From: Comamonas odontotermitis
Lineage (GTDB): Bacteria > Pseudomonadota > Gammaproteobacteria > Burkholderiales > Burkholderiaceae_C
Direction of reading: 5' to 3'
DNA: 64,000 nucleotides
NCBI RefSeq assembly: GCF_014207855.1
Contig: NZ_JACHKZ010000004.1
Coordinates: 62,001-126,000, forward strand
Shown here: piece after piece, positions 11,067-20,000 of the stretch
Layout: each line of letters starts with the position of its first letter
Position numbering within the stretch: the stretch's first letter is position 1
The notes under the pieces: generated by a model
Database searches by the model: none
What the model saw: the letters and a program-made list of their open reading frames with translations, nothing else
Told to the model about the DNA's origin: nothing
Position numbers and translations under genes: made by a program

Positions 11067-11104
11067 AAAAAACGCCTGAGCTAGCGGACTAACTCAGGCG
11101 TTTT
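11067..11104 (-). terminator. Rho-independent terminator after rpsO
   Basis: AACGCCTGAG pairs with CTCAGGCGTT around a 12-base loop. On the complement the stem is followed by a T-run, and a matching T-run exists on the other strand. It starts 16 bases after the rpsO stop. It should limit read-through into pnp, which may therefore have its own promoter. Confidence 0.88.
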
Positions 11105-11119
11105 CATCTCACCCCAGGC

Positions 11120-11386
11120 TTACTTGCGCAGGCCCAGCTTGGCGATCAGCGCGGTGTAACGGTCAGCGTCCTTGGACTTGAGGTAGTCCAACAGCTTGCG
11201 ACGACGGCTCACCATGCGCAGCAGGCCGCGACGACCGTGGTGGTCCTTGGCATGCTCTTTGAAGTGAGGGGTCAGTTCGTTGATACGGGCGGTCAGCAAA
11301 GCCACTTGGACTTCTGGGCTGCCAGTATCGGAAGCGGAACGTGCGTTGGCCTTTACAACTTCGGCCTTGATAGATGCGGCGATCAT
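11120..11386 (-). CDS. rpsO: 30S ribosomal protein S15
   Basis: Primary 16S rRNA-binding protein of the small subunit platform. The product is 88 residues, the standard S15 length. Recognisable blocks are [15 protein letters not shown] and [21 protein letters not shown]. An AAGGAA ribosome-binding site precedes the ATG. It has its own promoter and a leader hairpin upstream, and pnp follows on the same strand. Confidence 0.98.
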   Translation of the reverse strand: MIAASIKAEVVKANARSASDTGSPEVQVALLTARINELTPHFKEHAKDHHGRRGLLRMVSRRRKLLDYLKSKDADRYTALIAKLGLRK

Positions 11387-11400
11387 GTGTTTTCCTTCTG

Positions 11401-11427
11401 AAAAATGCAGCTTGCGCTGGCATTTTT
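11401..11427 (-). promoter_or_regulatory. Stem-loop in the rpsO leader
   Basis: AAAAATGC and GCATTTTT face each other around an 11-base centre, ending about 14 bases before the rpsO start and next to its ribosome-binding site. S15 represses its own translation in several bacteria by binding leader RNA. The position suits such a role, but the fold has not been shown to match a known S15 leader class. Confidence 0.4.
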
Positions 11428-11490
11428 GGTTACTTGCGCCGCAGCCGGAAAAGCTTGCGACGTGCGTCTTGCACCATGCAAAACCGGTCG

Positions 11491-11499
11491 ATTATACCA
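11491..11499 (-). promoter_or_regulatory. rpsO promoter, extended -10
   Basis: On the complement the sequence reads TGGTATAAT, a consensus TATAAT with the extended TGn element. No good -35 hexamer is visible at 16-18 bases, as is common for extended -10 promoters. Transcription would begin near 11484, giving a leader of about 98 bases that includes the stem-loop before rpsO. Confidence 0.6.
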
Positions 11500-11538
11500 A
11501 AGTGCTGAACCGCTGTATCTGGAACCGCTTTACGGCGC

Positions 11539-11866
11539 TAAGAACGTGTTCACGATCTCTATGCAGCCGCGTTGGAGTGCAATCGGGATGAGTTCGATGC
11601 GATGGGCCACAGCTTGCACCGGGGTGCAAGCAAGGGCCAGCGCACAGAAATCGCCCGATTTCACTCCAACCCGTAGGGACAGTGGTTTTGGGGGCGCCCG
11701 GTCAGGGGCGCCCGGCTAGGGGCGGTCTGCGGCGTTACAAATCATCGCAATAGCATGGCTATTGCTGCGGTATTGCGCCGCTAGGCGCACCCCTCGCATC
11801 CCATCCCTAGCCGGGCGCCCCGCAAAGCCACAGTCGCGGCGTGAGGGGATCGTAAACACGTTCTTA
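11539..11866. repeat. 328-bp element with 21-bp terminal inverted repeats
   Basis: The left end TAAGAACGTGTTCACGATCTC and right end match as inverted repeats at 19 of 21 bases. Inside are nested palindromes: a 17-base arm (GTTGGAGTGCAATCGGG) repeated inverted near 11650-11670, GGGGCGCCCGGCTAGGG repeated inverted near 11703 and 11805, and GCAATAGC-ATG-GCTATTGC. It has no gene and looks like a miniature transposable or REP-type element. A 63-bp relative is at 54535-54597. Its right end supplies the azlD stop codon. No flanking target duplication was established. Confidence 0.65.
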
Positions 11867-12199
11867 CATCCACCAGCGCACTGCTGCCGACGCCCCGGCT
11901 CCCAGCACCACCACCAGCAGGAACGGAGCCCTCAGCGCCAGCGCAATGGCAGCCACGGCCAAGGCCGCAAGCCGCGCGTCCAGAACCAGTTGGTGGCCGC
12001 TGGAAAAGGTATTCATGGCTGTCAGCGCCGCCAGCAAGGCAATGGTGAGCGAGCCCGCCACCCGTGCCATGCGCGGATGGTGCAGCCAGCGTGCGGGCAC
12101 GCCGTAACCCAGCAGCTTGGTGGCATAGGCAATGGCGCTGGCCAGCAACACCCAGAGCCACCAGTGGCCGCCGATCTGTGCAATGGTTTCCGTGTTCAT
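11864..12199 (-). CDS. azlD: Branched-chain amino acid exporter subunit, AzlD family
   Basis: Small membrane subunit expected to act with AzlC in exporting branched-chain amino acids. The product is 111 residues with about four hydrophobic segments. The ATG overlaps the azlC stop by four bases. The stop TAA is the first three bases of the inverted-repeat end of the neighbouring element, so the last codons may have been set by that insertion. No binding residue identifies a specific substrate. Confidence 0.88.
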   Translation of the reverse strand: MNTETIAQIGGHWWLWVLLASAIAYATKLLGYGVPARWLHHPRMARVAGSLTIALLAALTAMNTFSSGHQLVLDARLAALAVAAIALALRAPFLLVVVLGAGASAAVRWWM

Positions 12200-12906
12200 G
12201 CTGCGCCTCCTGCGGCGCTGGGTGCCCGCCCACTGCTGCGGGTACAGTAACCCCACACACCGCCCAGCACGGCAGCGATCAGAATCGGAATGCCCGGCGG
12301 CACCATGGGCACCGCCAGCATGGCAACTGCTGCTGCCGCCACAGCCAGCGCAATCGGCTCACGCCCTTGGAGACGCGGCCACAGCAGCCCCAGAAAAGCG
12401 GCTACTGCCGCGCCATCCAGCCCCCAGCGGCTGGGGTCGCCCAGTGCATTGCCCAGCAGTGCGCCTGCTGCGGTAAACAGATTCCACAGGACATAGACGC
12501 CCACGCCAGCCGTCCAGAAGCCGCGCTGCTGCTCAGTCTTGTCTGCCTGGCCCAAGGCAGTGGCAGCGGATTCATCGATTGTCAGCTGCGCCGAGAGCAG
12601 CCGAGCAAACCCCTTGGGGCCCAGCAGCGCTGCCATCTGCATGCCGTAGACCGCATTGCGCACACCCAGCAAGCTGGCGGCGCCCAGCGCGGCCACTCCA
12701 GCACCACCACCAGCAACCACGCCGACGAAGGCAAACTGCGAGCCGCCGGTGAACATCAAGAGGCTCAACGCGCAGGTCTGCCATACCGACAGGCCTGCGG
12801 CTACACCCAAGGCACCAAAAGAGATGCCATACAGCCCGGTGGCGACACTGATCGACACACCCATGCGAAAAGCGGACGATTGCCGCCACAGCGTTGAAAG
12901 TTGCAT
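12196..12906 (-). CDS. azlC: Branched-chain amino acid permease, AzlC family
   Basis: Larger subunit of the AzlCD exporter, a polytopic inner-membrane protein. The product is 236 residues. The N-terminal family pattern GVSISVATGLYGISFGAL is followed by LMFTGGSQFAFVG, which is typical of AzlC. Several transmembrane segments follow to the C-terminus. It overlaps azlD by four bases. A predicted amino-acid exporter role rests on family membership. Confidence 0.92.
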   Translation of the reverse strand: MQLSTLWRQSSAFRMGVSISVATGLYGISFGALGVAAGLSVWQTCALSLLMFTGGSQFAFVGVVAGGGAGVAALGAASLLGVRNAVYGMQMAALLGPKGFARLLSAQLTIDESAATALGQADKTEQQRGFWTAGVGVYVLWNLFTAAGALLGNALGDPSRWGLDGAAVAAFLGLLWPRLQGREPIALAVAAAAVAMLAVPMVPPGIPILIAAVLGGVWGYCTRSSGRAPSAAGGAA

Positions 12907-12951
12907 GGGCAGCGATTGTAGGGAAGGCGCAGGGGTTGCGCAGGCGCTGTG

Positions 12952-13644
12952 CTACTTCTGCGTCGCCTGCAGCACATCCAGCCGCCGCTGCACCTGCGCT
13001 GCCAGTACGGTATCACCCTGCTCTTGTGCCAGACGCTGCTGGTTGATGAGCCAGGCGAGCAGCGCACGGCGCCAGCCCTGGGCAGAAGCAGTGTCGACCG
13101 CCTGCTGCACCACCGCCATGGGCAGCGGGCCGCGCACCGCCATTGCGCCTGCGGCCACCAGGCGCGAGAGCGGGTCGTCAATGGCTGCCAGTGCCGCGAC
13201 TGCACTGGCAGGCTGCTGCGCTGCCACGGCCTGCTGGGCTTTGGGCAGCAGTGCGATATCTGCCATCTGCTGGGCGCCGCGCAGATAGCGAGCGTAGGCC
13301 TGCTCGGGCGCTGCCGCATCCTGGGCCACAGCCTCATAACCACTGCATGGCGACGCATCTAGCGCAGCCACTTGTGCGGCGCAGCGTGCAAGCTCCAGCC
13401 GGGCCAGCAAGTCAGGCCGCGCAGTGCGGCGAACCTCCTCACGCGCACGGCGCCACTCCACATCGGCAACGCGGCTGTTGCCAGACAGGTAGGCATCGGT
13501 TGCCCGCTCGACCGCGCCCTGTTCATTGACGGCCCAATCTGGTACTTTCTGGCCGCCAGCGCAAGCCAGCAAAGCGCTAGAAGCTACCAGAGCAATAGCA
13601 ATCCGATGTACAGCAGAAGAAGAGAAGAAGCGCGTCGACATCAT
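12952..13644 (-). CDS. Predicted lipoprotein downstream of an MCE gene
   Basis: 230-residue protein with a lipoprotein signal peptide; the lipobox LLAC is near residue 28, so it should be lipid-anchored. The mature part is Ala/Arg-rich and predicted helical, possibly TPR-like, but I do not recognise a named domain. The ATG overlaps the stop of the MCE-domain gene by four bases, so the two are probably co-translated. Lipoproteins are common partners of MCE lipid-transfer systems; that role here is inferred from adjacency alone. The DNA encoding the signal peptide resembles the AGCTAT-type palindromes found between genes. Confidence 0.75.
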   Translation of the reverse strand: MMSTRFFSSSAVHRIAIALVASSALLACAGGQKVPDWAVNEQGAVERATDAYLSGNSRVADVEWRRAREEVRRTARPDLLARLELARCAAQVAALDASPCSGYEAVAQDAAAPEQAYARYLRGAQQMADIALLPKAQQAVAAQQPASAVAALAAIDDPLSRLVAAGAMAVRGPLPMAVVQQAVDTASAQGWRRALLAWLINQQRLAQEQGDTVLAAQVQRRLDVLQATQK

Positions 13645-14684
13645 GGCAGCTTGACCTCCGCTTCCTTCTTGGCAAACGGCCATTTGCGGTTCAGCTCGGC
13701 CAGCATACCGTCCACCTTGCGCAGGCTGGCCTCAACATCGGCGCGCAAGTCACCCAGATTGGAAGTGGCGTCCTTTGTATTGGAGCCTACAGCCTGCGCC
13801 TCCACCAGCACGGCGTCCACTTTCTTGAGGCTGCCGCGCACATCCGCCAGCACGCCATTGAGCTGCTGCACGGTTGCACGCACCTCGGGCATCACGCCCT
13901 GCGCGCCAAACACCTGCTTGTCCGTATTCTTGACCAGGCCGTCCAGGCGCGCGAGCAACTGGTTGGCTCGGTCGAGCGTGACGGAGATCTTTTTGGCCTC
14001 CTCATCCCCGCCCAGCGCCACGCCCAGCGCGCCGCCGGGGCCATTCAGCTTGGTGCTGAGCATGCGCAACTGCACCAAGGTGCTGTCCAGCGCCGATCCG
14101 GCCGAGGTCATCATGTTCAGGTTTTCCAGCAGCTGACGGGCATTGCTCATCAGCTGCGGCAGCTCGGCCGTGGCATCGCCCAGCAGCACAGCGCGCACCG
14201 CGCCATCTTCCAGCGGTGGGTCGTCCAGAATGCCTGAGTACGCCTTGATCGTGGTCCCCCCCACCAGGCCTTTGACCAGGGTGAACACGCTGCTGATGCG
14301 CAGCCAGTGTGCATCCTTTTGCGGCACGGCCACATGGATGCGCACCGTGCCATCCTGGGCCAGCTCAATCTTGTCCACTTTGCCGATGGGAAAGCCCGAA
14401 AAGGTCATGTCCATGCCAATGGTCACGCCCTCGGAGTCTTCGGCTGTCAGGATCAGCTCCTGCTTGGGCTCGAAAACCCCGCGCGCATACAGCAGGTACA
14501 ACGCCGATCCAACAATGAGCAGCATCGTGAACAGCAGCAATGCAGCGGCCTTGCGCTCCAGATGCGGAACGGGCGCCAGGCCATCAATGGCTACGCCATC
14601 GGCCACGGCCGTATGCCGCACCGAAGCCGCAGCATGCGGCGGCAAAGGCCGATCCGCTGAATCGTGGGGTTCTGGTATATGCAT
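13641..14684 (-). CDS. MlaD-like MCE-domain protein
   Basis: 347-residue membrane-anchored protein. A cytoplasmic N-terminal region is followed by one transmembrane segment (about 46-67) and a single MCE domain (about 73-150), then a long helical region. MCE proteins form hexameric rings that carry lipids between inner and outer membrane. No ABC transporter permease or ATPase gene lies next to it; the gene upstream, imuA, is divergent. It is coupled to the downstream lipoprotein. Specificity is unknown. Confidence 0.85.
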   Translation of the reverse strand: MHIPEPHDSADRPLPPHAAASVRHTAVADGVAIDGLAPVPHLERKAAALLLFTMLLIVGSALYLLYARGVFEPKQELILTAEDSEGVTIGMDMTFSGFPIGKVDKIELAQDGTVRIHVAVPQKDAHWLRISSVFTLVKGLVGGTTIKAYSGILDDPPLEDGAVRAVLLGDATAELPQLMSNARQLLENLNMMTSAGSALDSTLVQLRMLSTKLNGPGGALGVALGGDEEAKKISVTLDRANQLLARLDGLVKNTDKQVFGAQGVMPEVRATVQQLNGVLADVRGSLKKVDAVLVEAQAVGSNTKDATSNLGDLRADVEASLRKVDGMLAELNRKWPFAKKEAEVKLP

Positions 14685-14827
14685 GTGTGCCTGATCTTAC
14701 CCGCGCTGCAAGCCATGGTAATAAAAATCCTGCCGGCGCCATCTGGCAAAGCATTGTGCGCTATGCATTTGATATGGAAAGCCTGCCCCGTTCCAACCAT
14801 TGCAGACAAGTGCCCCGCGTCGCTTTA

Positions 14828-14847
14828 TACTGTATATATAAACAGTA
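14828..14847 (+). promoter_or_regulatory. LexA (SOS) box before imuA
   Basis: TACTGTATATATAAACAGTA differs by one base from the ideal gammaproteobacterial-type palindrome TACTGTATATATATACAGTA, with CTGT and ACAG eight bases apart. It ends six bases before the imuA ATG, so bound LexA should block the imuA-imuB-dnaE2 promoter until DNA damage. Confidence 0.92.
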
Positions 14848-14853
14848 TTTATC

Positions 14854-15666
14854 ATGCATTCCATCCCGTCCAATCCGGCTCCTGCTCTGCCACCATCGGT
14901 TGCCGCCAACATCTGGCGGGGCGACTGCATGGTGCGCACGCAACTGGCCTGCACACCCACAGGATGGGAAGCGCTGGATTGCGAGCTGCCCGGCAAGGGT
15001 TGGCCCAGCCAGAGCCTGACGGAAGTGCTGCAACCCCAGGCAGGCCAGCTGGAATGGCGACTGACAGCCGCTGCGCTGCAGCAACACAGCCAGCAGCGCA
15101 AAGCCATCGTCGCCATCGGCCCGCCGCTGCCGCCTCACGCCAGCGGCTTGGCGCAGCAGGGGCTGACGCCCGACCAGTTCGTATGGATCAATACCTCCAC
15201 GCCGCAGGACCGGCTCTGGGCACTGGAGCAGCTCATCCGCGCCAATGCGGCAGGCGTGCTCCTCGCCTGGCTCCCGCAGGCCAGCCCTGAGCAGATCCGC
15301 CGCCTGCAGATCAGCGCGCAGCAATTTGAAGGACTCGTCTTTCTGTTTCGGCCCAGCAGTGGCCAACACCAGGCATCGGCCGCTCCGCTGCGGCTGCTGG
15401 CCCATGCCAGCAAGCCCTGGTCACTGCAGTTGCAGATCGTCAAGCGACGCGGGCCGGCACATACCGGCACGCTCGATCTGCCTGCCGCTCCGCGCAGCCT
15501 GCAAGCGTTCCTGACGCCGCGCATGCTGGGCAACGCAACCGCCACGCCTTCGCTCACCCCTCTTTCAGCCCCCTCATCCTCTCCTGTACGCCATGACACC
15601 GCTTTGGGCAGCGCTGCTGCCCCATCTGCAAAACATGCAGACCGCGCCACCGCCCAGCAGCATTGA
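14854..15666 (+). CDS. imuA: ImuA, SOS mutagenesis accessory protein
   Basis: RecA-fold-related accessory protein of the ImuA-ImuB-DnaE2 translesion mutasome. The product is 270 residues. The N-terminal pattern NIWRGD followed by GWEALDCELPGKGWP and SLTEVL is characteristic. The start is chosen to keep that block, although it follows the LexA box by only six bases and has no clear ribosome-binding site. The last 74 bases overlap imuB in another frame. It is the first gene of the damage-inducible operon. Confidence 0.9.
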   Translation: MHSIPSNPAPALPPSVAANIWRGDCMVRTQLACTPTGWEALDCELPGKGWPSQSLTEVLQPQAGQLEWRLTAAALQQHSQQRKAIVAIGPPLPPHASGLAQQGLTPDQFVWINTSTPQDRLWALEQLIRANAAGVLLAWLPQASPEQIRRLQISAQQFEGLVFLFRPSSGQHQASAAPLRLLAHASKPWSLQLQIVKRRGPAHTGTLDLPAAPRSLQAFLTPRMLGNATATPSLTPLSAPSSSPVRHDTALGSAAAPSAKHADRATAQQH

Positions 15667-17020
15667 TGCCAATATGCATGGCTTGGCGCTGTGGGCACTG
15701 CAGTTCACGCCGCGCGTGGCCTGCGTGCCCTCCCCTGCGCCGTTTGGCGATGCACTGGTGCTGGAGCTGTCTGCCAGCCAGCGCCTCTTCGGTGGCCGCC
15801 AGCAACTGGCCCGGCGCCTGCTGCGCGAAGCCCGGCAACAGGGCGTGCGCGCCATCAGTTGGGCCCCTAGCAGCCTGGCCGCCATTGCCCTGGCACGCAG
15901 CGGCCTGCGCCACGGCTTTGGCGCGCCACTCGCTCAAGTGCTGGCACCGTTGCCGCTGGCCGCCCTCGATGCAACCGCACACCATGCCCAACTGCTCTCG
16001 CAATTGGGCTGCACCAGCCTGGGAGCGGTGCAAGCCCTGCCGCGCGGCGGCGTGGCAAGGCGCTTTGGGGCAGAACTGCTGGCCGCGCTCGACCAGGCTT
16101 GCGGCCTGCGCCCCGACCAATACCCCTGGATAGACTTGCCCGCTCGCTTTGATGCCCGGCTGGAGCTACCCATGCGTATCGATCAGGCCGACGGCCTGAT
16201 GCATGGTGCGCGCCACTTGCTGCTGCAACTGTGCGGCTGGCTTGCCGCGCAGCGGGCAGGGATACGCAGTTGCACCCTGCGCTGGTGCCACGACGCAATG
16301 CGTTCAAAACATGTGGGCGATGGCGGCGAGCTGGTGCTGCACACGGCCACCACCACACGCGATGTCGGGCATCTGGCCCGCTTACTGCAAGCGCATCTGG
16401 CCCATGTGCAATTGCTTGCCCCCGTGGGCGAGCTAAGTCTGCATGCCGATGCCCCTGAAGCCCTGCACGAAGCCAGCGCCAGCCTGCTGCCCGACACCAC
16501 CGCACAAGGCGAAAGCCTGGTGCAGGTGCTTGAGCGCATCACCGCCCGCCTGGGCAGCCACCAGGTGCAGCGCCCCCAACTGCAGGCCGACCACCGGCCC
16601 GAATGGCAGGTGCAATGGCAACCCGCCTGCCAGCTTGGTGCTCTATCCCCCGTACACCTCCCCGCACAACCCGCCGTGCCACCCCTGCCCCAACCGAGCT
16701 TCCTGCTGGCAGAGCCCCTGCAACTGCTGCAGGACGGCAACAGCCAGCCCTTGTACCAAGGCCCGCTGCAGCTGCTGACAGGGCCGCAGCGCATCGAAGG
16801 CGGCTGGTGGCACCGCAGCCCTGGCTTTGTGCTGCCCGGCGATGGCGAGGCTGATACGAAGCCCGGCGCCAGCACGCCACCGCCCATGGCCCAGATCGCA
16901 CACAACGCTGTACGCGATTACTGGGTGGCATACAGCGCGCATGCAGGCCTGCTGTGGGTCTTTCACACCCGCCTGTCGGCGCAGGACAGCGCCTGGTTTC
17001 TACATGGCCGCTTTGCATGA
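15593..17020 (+). CDS. imuB: ImuB, Y-family polymerase homologue
   Basis: Y-family DNA polymerase-like protein that, in characterised systems, lacks polymerase activity and acts as a hub linking DnaE2, ImuA and the beta clamp. The product is 475 residues. The N-terminal part contains ALQFTPRVA and LELSASQRLFGG, typical of ImuB, then finger/thumb and little-finger regions. I chose the start so that the N-terminal WAALLP block is kept, which creates the long overlap with imuA. The stop overlaps the dnaE2 start by four bases. Confidence 0.92.
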   Translation: MTPLWAALLPHLQNMQTAPPPSSIDANMHGLALWALQFTPRVACVPSPAPFGDALVLELSASQRLFGGRQQLARRLLREARQQGVRAISWAPSSLAAIALARSGLRHGFGAPLAQVLAPLPLAALDATAHHAQLLSQLGCTSLGAVQALPRGGVARRFGAELLAALDQACGLRPDQYPWIDLPARFDARLELPMRIDQADGLMHGARHLLLQLCGWLAAQRAGIRSCTLRWCHDAMRSKHVGDGGELVLHTATTTRDVGHLARLLQAHLAHVQLLAPVGELSLHADAPEALHEASASLLPDTTAQGESLVQVLERITARLGSHQVQRPQLQADHRPEWQVQWQPACQLGALSPVHLPAQPAVPPLPQPSFLLAEPLQLLQDGNSQPLYQGPLQLLTGPQRIEGGWWHRSPGFVLPGDGEADTKPGASTPPPMAQIAHNAVRDYWVAYSAHAGLLWVFHTRLSAQDSAWFLHGRFA

Positions 17021-20000
17021 GCCTTGCCATGGCAGACCTCCCCCGCCCCACCATTCCACGCTACGCCGAGCTGTGGTGCCTGAGCAATTTCAGCTTTCTG
17101 CGCGGCGCCAGCCACCCGCATGAGCTGGTGGCGCGTGCGCACCGCCAGGGCTATGCCGCACTGGCGCTGACCGATGAATGCTCGCTCGCCGGCATTGTGC
17201 GCGCCCATGTGGCGGCCCGCGAATGCGACCTGCCGCTGATCATTGGCGCCCAGTTCCAGGTGCAATGCAGCAACGATGATGCGCCGCCCTTCACCCTCAT
17301 CGCGCTCGCCTGCAACCTGCGCGGCTACGGCAACCTGTGCGCACTGATCACCCATTTGCGAAGAAGAGCGCCCAAAGGGCAATACGCGCTTGCGCAATCA
17401 GCTATCAAGAAAAGAGTGTTTGACGACTGCGTGCTGCTGCTGGCCCCGCACCGCCAGGCAAGTGCTGCCCATATCGACACCCAGGCCCGCTGGTTGCAGG
17501 AGCACTTTGCAGGCCGCTGCTGGTTGGCGGTGCAGCAAGACCGCAGCCTGGGCGACGAAGCCTGGCTGCTGCAACTGCGCGCTGCCAGCCGCACCACAGG
17601 CGTGCCACTGGTCGCAGCAGGCGATGTGCACATGCATGTGCGTTCGCGCAAACCGCTGCAGGACACGCTCACCGCCATCCGTCTGCGCAAGCCGCTGACC
17701 GATTGCGGCTACGGCCTGCAGCCCAATGCCGAGCGCCATCTGCGCAGCCTTTTGCGGCTGGCACAAATGTACCCCCGCGATCTGCTCGATGCCACGCTCA
17801 CCGTCGCAGCGCACTGCCATTTCTCGCTGGATGAATTGCGCTACCAGTATCCCGACGAGGTTGTGCCCGTGGGCCTGTCCCCCGCCAGCTACCTGCGCCA
17901 ACTCACCTACGAAGGCGCGGCCAGCCGTTGGCCGCAGGGCATTCCCACCAAGGCCCAGGCCCAGCTGGAGAATGAACTCTCCCTGATCAGCGAGCTGCAC
18001 TACGAACATTATTTTCTGACCGTTCACGACATCGTGCGCTATGCGCGCAGCCAGAACATTCTGTGCCAGGGCCGCGGCTCGGCAGCCAACTCGGCCGTCT
18101 GCTATTGCCTGGGCGTGACCGAGGTAAACCCTGCCGAAAGCACGGTGCTGTTTGAACGCTTCATCAGCAGGGAACGCAACGAGCCGCCCGATATTGACGT
18201 GGATTTCGAGCACGCGCGGCGCGAAGAAGTCATCCAATACCTGTACAAGAAATACGGCCTGCACCGCGCAGGCTTGACGGCCGTCGTCATCCGCTACCGG
18301 CGAAAATCCGCGATCCGTGATGTGGCCAAGGCACTCGGGTTTGCAGCGGAGCAGATCGACCTGCTGGCACGCGACCATTCGCAATGGGACGCCGAACTGC
18401 TGCGCAGCGAAGCGCTGCAAAAGGCCGGCTTGCAGGCCGATGATCTGGCCGTGCGCCAACTGGTGGAGCTAGTGGAGACCCTGCGCCACTTTCCACGCCA
18501 CCTGTCGCAGCATGTCGGCGGCTTTGTGCTGACGCGCGGGCCGCTGTCGCGCATGGTGCCGATCGAGAACGCCAGCATGAAAAACCGCACCGTCATCCAG
18601 TGGGACAAAGACGACCTGGATGCCGTGGGTCTGCTGAAAGTGGATGTGCTGGCCCTGGGCATGCTGACGGCACTGCAAAAAATGCTGCACCTGGTTGGCG
18701 CGCGCAAGGGCGGCACCTTCGGGCTGGGCGACATTCCGCACGCAGACCCCGCCACCTACGACATGATCTGCGCCGCCGACACCATCGGCGTCTTCCAGAT
18801 CGAAAGCCGCGCGCAGATGAGCATGCTGCCACGCCTCAGGCCCCGCAACTACTACGACCTGGTCATCGAAGTGTCGCTGGTGCGGCCCGGGCCCATCCAG
18901 GGCGGCATGGTGCACCCGTATCTGCGGCGCAGGCAAGGCCTGGAGAAAGTCAACTATCCCAGCGATGATCTGGAGCACGTTCTGCAGCGCACGCTAGGCA
19001 TTCCGATCTTTCAGGAGCAGGTCATGCAGATCGCCATCGTCGCCGCCGGTTTCACCCCCGGCGAAGCCGACCAGCTGCGCCGCAACATGGCTGCATGGAG
19101 GCGCACCGGCGACCTGCAGCAATACCATGCCAAGATCATCGAGGGCATGACACAGCGGAATTACACCCCAGAGTTTGCCGAGGCCATCTTCCAACAGATC
19201 CAGGGCTTTTCGGAATATGGATTTCCCGAAAGCCATGCAGCCAGTTTTGCGATCCTCGTGTACTTCAGTGCCTGGCTCAAATGCCACTACCCGGCTGAAT
19301 TTCTGGCCGCCATGATCAACAGCCAGCCACTGGGCTTTTACAGCAACAGCCAGCTCATCCAGGATGCACAGCGCCATGGCGTGCAGGTGCTGCCGGTCGA
19401 TGTAATGCACAGCATGGTGGACTGCACCATGGAAGATGGCAGCAGCGCGCAGCCTGCAGTGCGGCTGGGACTGCGGCTGGTCAAACAGCTATCGCAAGCC
19501 CAGAGTGAGCGCCTGGTTCAGACGCGCGAGGCCGCGCCCTTCATCAGCGCCGAAGACCTGGCACTGCGCGCCCGGCTGGATGCACCTGCCATGCAGCAAC
19601 TCGCCGCCGCCGATGCCCTGGCCAGCCTGGAAGGCCACCGCCGCAACCAGCTATGGCAAGCCGCCGCGCCACGGCACAGCAGCCCCTTGCTGCAAGCCGC
19701 TGCCATTGATGAGACCCACCTGGAATTACCCTCTGCCGCCGAGCAGGAAGACATCCACTGGGACTATGCAGCACTGGGCCTGAGCCTGCGCCGCCATCCG
19801 CTGGCCTTGTTGCGCGAACGCCTGCAACGCCACCAGTTCCGCACCCATGCGGCCCTGCGCGATGCGCGTGACGGCAGTTGGGTGCGCGCCTGCGGCATCG
19901 TCACCTTGCGCCAGCAGCCCCCCACGGCCAAAGGCGTGGTATTCATCACCCTGGAAGACGAGACCGGCAACCTGCAGGTGATCTGCTGGCCCAAGATCCG

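Noticed and set aside
17385..17430. AGCTATCAAG stretch inside dnaE2 as a repeat insertion
   Set aside because: Resembles the intergenic palindrome family but has no second arm, and DnaE2 reads through without disruption.
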